This document shows positions 1 through 5,951 of a stretch of DNA of 8,185 bases, one piece after another. The notes beneath the pieces are model-generated. The model made no database searches, had not been told where the DNA came from, and was given only the letters and a program-made list of their open reading frames with translations. Made by a program: the position numbers and the translations under genes. Each line of letters starts with the position of its first letter. Position 1 is the first letter of the stretch. Source of the DNA: Spirochaetales bacterium (GTDB lineage: Bacteria > Spirochaetota > Spirochaetia > Sphaerochaetales > Sphaerochaetaceae); assembly GCA_012519125.1 (NCBI GenBank), contig JAAYQY010000126.1, positions 1-8,185 on the forward strand, given 5' to 3'.

Positions 1-1343
1 AGCTTCTCAATCATAGAAACAGCACGAAGGCCGTGCATCGAGAAAATGACCTGGGCTGCCGCTTGGCTGGAGTAGGCTCCCAGTTCCTGCAGTCGTGATG
101 CCACCAATGTCTCGATGGAGGTCAAGACGATGGCGAAGAGAAACACCAAGGTGTACCCATTTCCCGTCGCCCTGCCATCCAAGGTAAAGAGTGAACGGGC
201 GAAATCGGCTTTGTCGGCAAGGAAGCCACTGAGAATACCAACACCAAAGGCAATGATGGCGATGACAAAGTTCACCATCGAATTGAAGGCTACCGTCTCC
301 TCATCGGGCATGACTTGTGCAACCAGCCGGTACGTCAAAAGACTGATCAGGGAGACAAAGAAGTTGGTGAAAAACCCGAGGATGAAGAACCAAACGGGAG
401 ATACCGATTTCGTCACCAAAACCCAAGCCATGAAGAAGAAGAGGGAGAAGAGTGTAGAGAAAAAGACCAGCGGTCTTGAACCAAGGCGATCGGAGAACTG
501 TTTGCTGATATAGCTTGCCGCCATGACCGAAACGCCAAGGGTAACCGAATAAAGGACTACAACCGAGTTGGAGAGCCCGAGCTCAATGCGCAGAAATGGG
601 GTGGTGAGGCCGAAGATGACCGCAACAGCGGTACTGATCCAGCGAAGGATCAGGCGTCGGCGGAAGGTTACCGAACCCATGGCCTCTTTGAGCAGGACCA
701 TGACCGTTCTTCCTTTCTTATACACGATGGTGCTTCGGCTGGGGATGAGGGACATCTCCCTGCTTGCCAACAAGTTGACCACTACGCCGACCATCTGCAG
801 GGCAACCAGTCCGACAAGTCCGCTGAAGCGCTGGATACCCAAAAACAAGGCGGTGAGAACACGAACGACAATAGAAGAGCTTTGGTAGGCGGCATTGACG
901 TTTGCCACCACCTTGCCCCGGTTGGAGACGCTGCTGATGTTCTTGAGCGTCGAGTCATTGAGGGCAATGCCGACCATACGGAAAATGTTGAAGAGCGTGT
1001 AAACCACCAACAGCAAGAGGACGGCAAAATCTCCGGAGATGACAAAGAACCCCAGATAGAGAAGACATACCATACCCCTTAGTACCCAAACCAAGGACTG
1101 TACCTTTATATGATTGCGTCCTTGGAACATCTGGGGAACAAAGGGAAGTACGATGCCGGCTATGTAACTTGCCGAAGAGATGTAGCCCAAGGCAATGTTC
1201 CCAGCCCCAAAGGAGATGGCCAACAGGTAGACGAGAGTATCGCCGAGGAGGCTGTATGCCACCCCGTTGTACAGTTCTTGGCGGTACATGTGTTTCCGGC
1301 CAAGCTTCTTTTCTGCCTCACTGAGGTATTTTGTCTTGGGCAT
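1..1343 (-). CDS. MFS-family membrane transporter, 3' end cut by window edge
   Basis: The reading frame is open from an ATG at 1343 to the left edge with no stop, giving 447 visible residues. It is rich in hydrophobic helices (for example about 26-70, 83-130, 155-195, 232-275, 290-345, 353-375 and 396-415), as expected of a polytopic inner-membrane carrier with about 12 helices. A motif resembling MFS motif A (G-x-x-x-D-R-x-G-R) is visible at about residues 280-296 as SKQFSDRLGSRPLVFFS, and a weaker relative follows the N-terminal helices near 69-90. The acidic and basic loop signature fits the family, but the substrate cannot be read from sequence. The visible length is close to a complete MFS protein, so only a short C-terminal tail is probably missing. 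It starts 6 nt after the clpP stop, in the same frame. Its nearest purine-rich ribosome site (AGAGGAG, about 1363-1369) lies inside clpP, about 16 nt from the ATG, which suggests translational coupling to clpP. MFS membership is fairly sure and the function is unknown. Confidence 0.85.
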   Translation of the reverse strand, partial: MPKTKYLSEAEKKLGRKHMYRQELYNGVAYSLLGDTLVYLLAISFGAGNIALGYISSASYIAGIVLPFVPQMFQGRNHIKVQSLVWVLRGMVCLLYLGFFVISGDFAVLLLLVVYTLFNIFRMVGIALNDSTLKNISSVSNRGKVVANVNAAYQSSSIVVRVLTALFLGIQRFSGLVGLVALQMVGVVVNLLASREMSLIPSRSTIVYKKGRTVMVLLKEAMGSVTFRRRLILRWISTAVAVIFGLTTPFLRIELGLSNSVVVLYSVTLGVSVMAASYISKQFSDRLGSRPLVFFSTLFSLFFFMAWVLVTKSVSPVWFFILGFFTNFFVSLISLLTYRLVAQVMPDEETVAFNSMVNFVIAIIAFGVGILSGFLADKADFARSLFTLDGRATGNGYTLVFLFAIVLTSIETLVASRLQELGAYSSQAAAQVIFSMHGLRAVSMIEK

Positions 1344-1349
1344 GGCGCG

Positions 1350-1925
1350 CTACAGTTCACTCCTCTGTGAAATAATCCTGCTTACCAGACCATAGGCAAG
1401 GGCTTCATCGCTGGAGAGCCAATGGTCACGCTCAGTATTCTCACGCACTTCTTCGATGCTCTTGCCTGTTTCGGCTGCAATAAGCGCATCAAGCTTGAGT
1501 CTGAGTTTTTCCAAGTGCTGTGCATGAATCTCGATATCGGTGGCCACCCCTCGCATCCCGCTCATCGGCTGATGGATCAGGTAGGTGGAATTGGGAAGGG
1601 CTACCCTTCTCTCACGGGGAACAGCGAGCAATACCAAAGCTGCGGCACTCGCAACAAGGCCCATACCGATCATGGTGACCGGAGCGCTCACAAACCGGGC
1701 CATGTCGAAGATGGCATAGCCTGCATCAACATCCCCGCCGGGGCTGTTGATGAAAATCTTAATCGGTTCATTGCTCTCCCCTTCCAGAACGAGCAGCTGC
1801 TTGATGACAGATTCTGCACTCTCCTTGTTGATCTCTCCCGAAAGGAGAATCGAGCGGGTCTTGAGCAATTTTTCCTGTATCTGTGGATCCTGCACTGCAG
1901 GCTTCTTCTCTTCTTCCTGTGGCAT
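1350..1925 (-). CDS. clpP: ATP-dependent Clp protease proteolytic subunit (ClpP), variant active-site context
   Basis: ClpP is the serine peptidase that forms the cytoplasmic barrel of the Clp machine and degrades proteins unfolded by ClpX or ClpA/C. The 191-residue product has the expected length. Visible landmarks are SPGGDVDAG at 61-69 (oxyanion loop), catalytic Ser93 in GLVASAAA, His118 in LIHQP, ATDIEIHA at 128-135 and catalytic Asp167 in TERDHWLS. The triad is intact, so the enzyme should be active. The serine context is VASAAA rather than the common AASMG, which marks a divergent paralogue; bacteria with such a form often carry a second ClpP, but that is inference here. ATG 1925 is preferred because AGAGAGG sits 6 nt upstream. 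An in-frame ATG at 1943 would add six residues and lacks a comparable ribosome site. There is no clpX or tig beside it; instead it leads into the transporter gene and diverges from era. Confidence 0.95.
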   Translation of the reverse strand: MPQEEEKKPAVQDPQIQEKLLKTRSILLSGEINKESAESVIKQLLVLEGESNEPIKIFINSPGGDVDAGYAIFDMARFVSAPVTMIGMGLVASAAALVLLAVPRERRVALPNSTYLIHQPMSGMRGVATDIEIHAQHLEKLRLKLDALIAAETGKSIEEVRENTERDHWLSSDEALAYGLVSRIISQRSEL

Positions 1926-1969
1926 GAAAAGCCTCTCTCTCATAAGGTTTTGGCACAAGGGCCAAGCCA

Positions 1970-1998
1970 AGTATACGGGATAAGAGGGGCCTTGAAAA
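1970..1998 (-). promoter_or_regulatory. Predicted sigma70-type promoter for clpP and the MFS gene
   Basis: Reading the minus strand, a TATACT -10 element lies at 1975-1970 and a TTTTCA -35 (4 of 6 matches to TTGACA) at 1998-1993, with a 17-bp spacer. The predicted start is near 1963, giving a leader of roughly 40 nt before the clpP ATG. Within that leader TTGGC (1950-1954) and GCCAA (1961-1965) form a small inverted repeat. The prediction is by eye from consensus and spacing only. Confidence 0.5.
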
Positions 1999-2016
1999 GG
2001 GACATTACCCAAAAGA

Positions 2017-2030
2017 TGCCTATGTAGGCA
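2017..2030. repeat. Short perfect inverted repeat between the clpP and era promoters
   Basis: TGCCTA at 2017-2022 and TAGGCA at 2025-2030 are perfect reverse complements around a 2-nt centre. The right arm coincides with the predicted -35 of the era promoter, and the repeat lies just upstream of the predicted clpP -35. The size and place suit a small operator, but a 6-bp arm can arise by chance and no known regulator site is recognised. It does not match the CIRCE element that often controls stress proteases. Confidence 0.35.
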
Positions 2031-2053
2031 GAGCAGGCTGTGTACGGTATACT
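2025..2053 (+). promoter_or_regulatory. Predicted sigma70-type promoter for era
   Basis: TAGGCA at 2025-2030 (4 of 6 matches to the -35 consensus) and TATACT at 2048-2053 are separated by 17 bp. The predicted start at about 2060 lies immediately before the GGAGGA ribosome site (2061-2066), so the leader would be very short, about 16 nt. The -10 is good and the -35 is weak. Confidence 0.45.
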
Positions 2054-2076
2054 CATCCTTGGAGGATCCACCAACG

Positions 2077-2958
2077 ATGAAATGTGCCACGGTAGCCATT
2101 ATCGGCCGCCCATCAGCAGGGAAAAGCACCCTGCTCAATACGATCTGTGAGATGAAAGTCTCCATCACCGCCTCTACTCCGCAGACCACACGCAATGCGA
2201 TCAGAGGCATCTATACCGACAACCGCGGACAGTTGATCTTCACCGACACCCCGGGTTTTCACCTCAGTGAAAAGACGCTGAACAAGCGTCTGCAGGATAC
2301 TGCCCTCAGAAGTCTGGAAGAGAGCGATGTGGTGCTCTACCTCATCGACTCCAAGCGAAGTGCCGGAGAGGAGGAGATGGTGTTGGTTTCGCACATCGCC
2401 AAAATCAAGACTCCGGTAGTGTGCGTCATCAATAAGGCTGACATCATCCGCGACACCGAGGAAGCCGCTGCCAAGGCATTCCTGGAAGAGTTCCTACCCG
2501 GCCGTCCCGTGGTAAAGGCTTCGGCCAAACTGGACGAGGGTGTGGATGAGATCCTCATTGAGCTGTTCAAGCTCGCCCCCGAGGGAGAACTGCTCTACCC
2601 TGCCGATGCATACACCGACCAGAATCTGGAGTTCCGCATCAGCGAGATCATCCGTGAGAAGGCCATCAACCTGGTGACTGAGGAGATTCCGCATGCCATC
2701 TATGTGGAGATAGCTGACATCGAGCACGATGAGAAGACGAACACCATCTGGGTGAGAGCCTTCATCATTGTTGAGCGGGAGACGCAGAAAGGCATTGTGG
2801 TGGGAAAAGGCGGAGCAAACATCGCCAAGATCCGCAAGGGTGCCGAGCCTGAGATCCGCAGCATCTTCCCGAACAAGAAGCTGCGCCTCGACCTCAGGGT
2901 CAAGGCACAGGACAAGTGGAGAAACAACTCCGTGGTGCTGGACAGGATCCTGCGCTAG
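2077..2958 (+). CDS. era: GTPase Era (ribosome assembly)
   Basis: Era is an essential GTPase that binds the 3' end of 16S rRNA and aids 30S subunit maturation. The 293-residue product has the usual two-domain layout. The N-terminal GTPase domain carries G1 GRPSAGKS at 10-17, the PQTTRN switch I region at 35-40, G3 DTPG at 57-60, G4 NKAD at 119-122 and G5 SAK at 149-151. The C-terminal KH RNA-binding domain carries VVGKGGANI at 241-249 followed by the conserved LRLDLRVK stretch. The P-loop reads RPSAGKS where most bacteria have RPNVGKS. ATG 2077 is chosen because GGAGGA ends 10 nt before it; an in-frame TTG at 2059 would put the ribosome site inside the gene. It diverges from clpP and converges on the FMN reductase gene, its stop TAG overlapping that gene's stop within a shared CTAG at 2955-2958. 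Confidence 0.97.
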   Translation: MKCATVAIIGRPSAGKSTLLNTICEMKVSITASTPQTTRNAIRGIYTDNRGQLIFTDTPGFHLSEKTLNKRLQDTALRSLEESDVVLYLIDSKRSAGEEEMVLVSHIAKIKTPVVCVINKADIIRDTEEAAAKAFLEEFLPGRPVVKASAKLDEGVDEILIELFKLAPEGELLYPADAYTDQNLEFRISEIIREKAINLVTEEIPHAIYVEIADIEHDEKTNTIWVRAFIIVERETQKGIVVGKGGANIAKIRKGAEPEIRSIFPNKKLRLDLRVKAQDKWRNNSVVLDRILR

Positions 2959-3569
2959 CGGATGAAGTTGGTGTAGTGCTCCCGTTCAAGACGGGGGCGC
3001 TGTACATTCCCTGCCTCAATTGAGGCTAATAGCCAAGCCAAGCTGGATCCCAGGTTGCGCATGACCTGCAGCCCTTCCAGATCCTGCTCAACTTCCTCCA
3101 CCGTATTCCCATGGACGGAGTTCCAGTAGGTGGAAGAGACCACCGGCATGCCGCTGATGGTAAAGTACTTGTTCAACTGGTCAAAGGAAGCACTCGCCCC
3201 ACCCCGTCTGCAGGAAACCACCGAGGCGCCCGGCTTGAGGGCCATCTGGCGTGAGATGACGCGAAAGAGGCGATCGAGGAAAGCGCTGCCGCTTCCGGCA
3301 ATGCTTGCATAGTGCACCGGAGCACCAAGGATCAGGGCATCTGATGCGATGGCCTTTTCGGCAGCCTCATTGACCTTGTCATCACCAAAGACACATTTCC
3401 CATGATTGAAGCAGTAGCCGCAGTCGATGCAGCCATGCAGGGCTTCGGTCCCGATCCAGAGAATCTCGCTGCTGATGCCCTGCTTCTCCAACGTGGAGGC
3501 AATCTCGAGCAGTGCACGGTTGGTGCACCCTTGGCGGTGGGGACTGGTGTTGATCATCAAAACATGCAT
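2955..3569 (-). CDS. Flavodoxin-fold NAD(P)H-dependent FMN reductase / iron-sulfur flavoprotein-like protein
   Basis: The 204-residue protein begins with a beta strand and the FMN phosphate-binding loop TSPHRQGCTN at 8-17, typical of the NADPH-dependent FMN reductase (WrbA/iron-sulfur flavoprotein) group. A compact cysteine motif C47-x2-C50-x2-C53-x5-C59 follows, matching the spacing used by iron-sulfur flavoproteins for a 4Fe-4S cluster. GAPVHYASIAGSGSAFLDR at 82-100 and CRRGGASASFDQLN at 120-133 form further flavin-site loops, and the C-terminus ends in TNFIR, common in this subfamily. It is probably a soluble cytoplasmic electron carrier or reductase; the physiological substrate is unknown. 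ATG 3569 has AAGGAG 6 nt upstream. The frame stays open a little further upstream, but that stretch runs through a hairpin and has no support. It lies 63 nt downstream of lysS in the same direction and ends inside era's stop. Confidence 0.85.
   Translation of the reverse strand: MHVLMINTSPHRQGCTNRALLEIASTLEKQGISSEILWIGTEALHGCIDCGYCFNHGKCVFGDDKVNEAAEKAIASDALILGAPVHYASIAGSGSAFLDRLFRVISRQMALKPGASVVSCRRGGASASFDQLNKYFTISGMPVVSSTYWNSVHGNTVEEVEQDLEGLQVMRNLGSSLAWLLASIEAGNVQRPRLEREHYTNFIR
2978..2998 (+). terminator. Possible hairpin at the end of the era transcript
   Basis: Twenty nucleotides after the era stop, GCTCCCGT (2978-2985) can pair with ACGGGGGC (2991-2998) around a 5-nt loop, giving 8 bp with one U-G wobble. 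No U-tract follows, so this is not a textbook intrinsic terminator, and the bases also code for the C-terminal part of the opposing gene. It is the only candidate seen for stopping era transcription. Confidence 0.3.
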
Positions 3570-3588
3570 GGGTGACTCCTTGAAATGG

Positions 3589-3614
3589 CAACAGGGAGCC
3601 TGGGCTCCCTGTTG
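3589..3614 (-). terminator. Perfect 11-bp hairpin between lysS and the FMN reductase gene
   Basis: CAACAGGGAGC at 3589-3599 and GCTCCCTGTTG at 3604-3614 are perfect complements around a 4-nt loop. It lies 18 nt after the lysS stop and just ahead of the FMN reductase ribosome site. Position and strength fit a terminator or a processing/attenuation element, but the following minus-strand bases (CCATTTC) are only weakly U-rich, so partial read-through into the downstream gene is plausible. A TATACT at 3620-3615 could be a -10 but has no -35 partner. Confidence 0.5.
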
Positions 3615-3632
3615 AGTATATACCAAAATCTC

Positions 3633-5207
3633 TTAGTAGCGACCGAGAATGGAGAGTACTTTCTCCTTGCCGCAGGTCTGCAGGAAGGGTCCGAGCTTCG
3701 GGCCACGATCCTTGCCGATCATGATGCGGTAGACAAGCTTGAAGAACTCCCCGGTATCGAGACCGTTGAGCTTTGCAGCGTCATAGAGGCGGGTGGTGTA
3801 CTCCTTGTCCTCAAGCTGGTCCATGACCTCAACCACCTGATAGAGGGCTTTCACTGCCCTCAACTCCTGCTCGGTGAGCTCGACCAAGGGGTCGTTCTCA
3901 TTGCTGAGACGATACTTGAAGTCCTCGGGGGCAAAGGTGGTGATCCAGTTCCAGGCACAAGCGCAGCGGGTTCTGAGACGCTGTTTCTGGCAGTCGGTCA
4001 TCTCACCGAGGGTGGAGATTGCGCGTTCGATGTCGCCTTCATGCAGCTGAAGGAGATTGCATAGGTGGCGGAAGGGAATCTGGAAGGAGGCTTCGGTGGG
4101 CACTTCGCCTACTTGGCTCAGCTCGTAGATTCTCATCTCCTTTGCCTTGCGCTTCTCGTTCACCTCCTGCAAGCCGAAGTAGATTCGCTCGCAGGTATCG
4201 TAGTCCTCGTAGATCTTGAGAACATCAAGGTCGAAGGAGATGGCAAACTCGGTGTTCGGGCGGGTGCCGGCGAACATGAAGCGGGTGATCTCAGGGGTGT
4301 AGACCTCAAGCACATCGTAGAGGGAGATGACCTCACCGCTGGAGGAAGAGATCTTGCCTCCCCTGCCCTTGATGCTGATGAAGTCGTACTGGAACGATAC
4401 CGGCGGCTGTCCGCCGAAGACCGTGACGACCTTCTTGGAGGTATCGAAGCTGCCACCCTCGCTGTGGTGGTCCTTGCCTGCCGGCTCGAAGTCCACGCCC
4501 TCGTGAGCCCATCGCATGGGCCAGTCGATGCGCCAAGGCAACTTGGCATAGGGGGTATTCCTCAAATCGATGGTTTCGGTCTTGCCGTTCTCATCATCGC
4601 GGTAGGTGATGTTCCACTCACCGTCCCAATCGAGCACGGTGGTGGTGTCCTTGTCGGTGAAGGAGGAGAAGACGGAGACAGGCCACCAGTTCTCTTCCAG
4701 GGCTTCGGTGCGGAACTCGTCCAGGATTGCGCGAATCTCGTCCTTCTTCTGCAAGGCGGTGCGCATACCCTCTGCATAGAGGCTGCTGCGGTAGCGATCG
4801 GCCTGGTAGAGGTACTCGGGCTCGACGCCGACGGTGGGAAGAATCTTCTCAACATCCAGCTCGTTGGCACGTGCATAGTTGTCCGCCCTTCCGGTGGTGT
4901 CGGGCACCAAGGTGATGGGTTTGCGCAGGAACGTCTGCAGCAACTCAGGCTGGGGCATGTTCTTCGGCACCTTGCGGAATACATCGTAGTCATCCCAGCT
5001 GTAGATGAACCGGACTTTTTTGCCTTTTGCCCTGAGAGCCCTCACCACCAATTCTACAGAGATGATCTCCCTGAAGTTCCCAATATGGACTGTGCCGGAA
5101 GGGGTGATGCCGGAAGCGCAGGTGTATACGTCCTTCTCCCCTTTCTCACGAATGATTTTGTCGGCGTATATATCCGCCCAATGTGTAGATACGTTCTGTT
5201 CACTCAT
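3633..5207 (-). CDS. lysS: Lysyl-tRNA synthetase, class I
   Basis: This enzyme charges tRNA-Lys with lysine using ATP. The 524-residue protein is the class I form, unrelated in fold to the class II LysRS of most bacteria. It has the Rossmann-fold HIGH signature as HIGN at 41-44 inside SGITPSGTVHIGNFRE and the KMSKS-type loop as KISSSSG at 285-291. WDDYD at 71-75, WRIDWPMRWAHEGVDFEPAGKDH at about 225-247 and FGGQPP at 264-269 are further active-site blocks. The C-terminal part, from about 370, is helical and would be the anticodon-binding domain. The length is normal for bacterial class I LysRS, which is typical of spirochaetes and some alphaproteobacteria. ATG 5207 is the start because the conserved N-terminal block (THWADIYADKIIREKG) begins near residue 8. 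There is no Shine-Dalgarno sequence before it; a TATAAT lies 8 nt upstream, suggesting a leaderless mRNA. It diverges from the rlpA-like gene. Confidence 0.97.
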   Translation of the reverse strand: MSEQNVSTHWADIYADKIIREKGEKDVYTCASGITPSGTVHIGNFREIISVELVVRALRAKGKKVRFIYSWDDYDVFRKVPKNMPQPELLQTFLRKPITLVPDTTGRADNYARANELDVEKILPTVGVEPEYLYQADRYRSSLYAEGMRTALQKKDEIRAILDEFRTEALEENWWPVSVFSSFTDKDTTTVLDWDGEWNITYRDDENGKTETIDLRNTPYAKLPWRIDWPMRWAHEGVDFEPAGKDHHSEGGSFDTSKKVVTVFGGQPPVSFQYDFISIKGRGGKISSSSGEVISLYDVLEVYTPEITRFMFAGTRPNTEFAISFDLDVLKIYEDYDTCERIYFGLQEVNEKRKAKEMRIYELSQVGEVPTEASFQIPFRHLCNLLQLHEGDIERAISTLGEMTDCQKQRLRTRCACAWNWITTFAPEDFKYRLSNENDPLVELTEQELRAVKALYQVVEVMDQLEDKEYTTRLYDAAKLNGLDTGEFFKLVYRIMIGKDRGPKLGPFLQTCGKEKVLSILGRY

Positions 5208-5215
5208 AGGTGGTG

Positions 5216-5244
5216 ATTATAGTGAATCATATCCATCAGTTCAA
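5216..5244 (-). promoter_or_regulatory. Predicted sigma70-type promoter for lysS (leaderless)
   Basis: On the minus strand, TTGAAC at 5244-5239 (4 of 6, with the key TTGA intact) and a perfect TATAAT at 5221-5216 are spaced by 17 bp. Only CACCACCT separates the -10 from the lysS ATG, so the usual start distance puts +1 at or next to the A of ATG. No purine-rich ribosome site fits between. Confidence 0.65.
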
Positions 5245-5251
5245 CTGCTGG

Positions 5252-5281
5252 TTGCCAAAACAAACTGCGAGAGCTTATACT
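5252..5281 (+). promoter_or_regulatory. Predicted sigma70-type promoter for the rlpA-like gene (leaderless)
   Basis: TTGCCA at 5252-5257 (5 of 6 matches) and TATACT at 5276-5281 are separated by 18 bp. Seven nucleotides (CTTGGGT) then lead to the ATG at 5289, so transcription should begin at or within about 3 nt of the start codon. The -35 lies 7 bp from the opposing lysS -35, so the two promoters are back to back. Confidence 0.6.
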
Positions 5282-5288
5282 CTTGGGT

Positions 5289-5951
5289 ATGAAACGATTG
5301 ATGGCATTGCTTATTCTGTTGCTTCTCGCCTTCTCTGTCCTTTTGGCAGCCGATGCTCCGCTTGAACCGGGGACAGTCATAGAGAAAGGCATCGCCTCGT
5401 GGTACACAAGCGACAAAAGTGAAAGCCTGACGGCCAACGGGGAGATATTCGACCCCAATAGTCTTTCAGCCGCACATAAGAGCCTGAAGTTCGGTACCAT
5501 TGTACGGGTAACAAACCTGACCAACGGCAAAAGTGTCGATGTCAGGATCAACGACCGTGGGCCCTATGTGGATGGAAGAATTATAGATCTGACCCCAGCA
5601 TCTGCCAAGCAGATCGATATGCTTACCAGCGGTATTGCAAACGTAAACCTCACTCTGATCTTCGAACCGGAGATTCCCGAGTCGAAGTACAACCGTGCAG
5701 GGGACACCGGCTGGTACCAGATTCAGGTTGGAGCCTACTCAAGCTTGCTCACTGCCTATGCCCAATACGACAGGCTGCTCAACGCGGGGCTCAAGCCCTA
5801 TGCAGAACTGCTGCCCGATTCCAAGGCTGTCCGACTGACCGTGCGCTGGATCCCGGCGTATCAACTGGAGAGGACGATGAAGGCCCTCTCCGCCCTGGGA
5901 TTTGCTGAAAAGAATGTACTGAAGAAGAGCGAGGCCAATCCCTACCGCTGA
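5289..5951 (+). CDS. RlpA-like septal/cell-wall protein with C-terminal SPOR domain
   Basis: The 220-residue protein starts with a signal peptide (MKR, then a hydrophobic run to about 20, likely cut near LLA-AD). No lipobox cysteine is present, so unlike many RlpA proteins it would be secreted rather than lipid-anchored. Residues about 30-126 form the RlpA double-psi beta-barrel: GIASWY at 34-39, TANGE at 48-52, AAHKSLKFGT at 61-70, VRINDRGP at 85-92 and GRIIDL at 96-101. Glu52, His63 and Asp89 correspond to the acidic and histidine residues needed for lytic transglycosylase activity in studied RlpA proteins. A SPOR domain (GWYQIQVGAY at 141-150 to about 211) follows; SPOR domains bind denuded glycan at division sites. 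Enzyme activity is inferred and not certain. ATG 5289 is the first plausible start and has no ribosome site. The gene diverges from lysS and its last 10 bp overlap the convergent oxidoreductase gene. Confidence 0.93.
   Translation: MKRLMALLILLLLAFSVLLAADAPLEPGTVIEKGIASWYTSDKSESLTANGEIFDPNSLSAAHKSLKFGTIVRVTNLTNGKSVDVRINDRGPYVDGRIIDLTPASAKQIDMLTSGIANVNLTLIFEPEIPESKYNRAGDTGWYQIQVGAYSSLLTAYAQYDRLLNAGLKPYAELLPDSKAVRLTVRWIPAYQLERTMKALSALGFAEKNVLKKSEANPYR

Noticed and set aside
115..888. Two plus-strand open frames at the left end (115-513 and 568-888)
   Set aside because: They are antisense to the MFS transporter frame, which is open for 447 codons with clear membrane helices; their translations are basic and low in structure.
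1422..2027. A 201-codon open frame on the plus strand opposite clpP
   Set aside because: It is antisense to clpP with intact catalytic motifs, and runs through the clpP promoter region; no domain is recognised.
1926..2076. CIRCE or other known heat-shock operator upstream of clpP
   Set aside because: No TTAGCACTC-type inverted repeat is present; the only palindrome found is the unrelated TGCCTA/TAGGCA pair.
1926..2210. N-terminal extension of ClpP up to 2210
   Set aside because: The frame is open, but it would run through the predicted promoter and into era; ATG 1925 has a good ribosome site and gives the normal ClpP length.
4065..5216. A 383-codon open frame on the plus strand opposite lysS
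   Set aside because: It lies entirely antisense to the clearly recognised lysS, its translation shows no family motifs, and long antisense frames are common opposite codon-biased genes.
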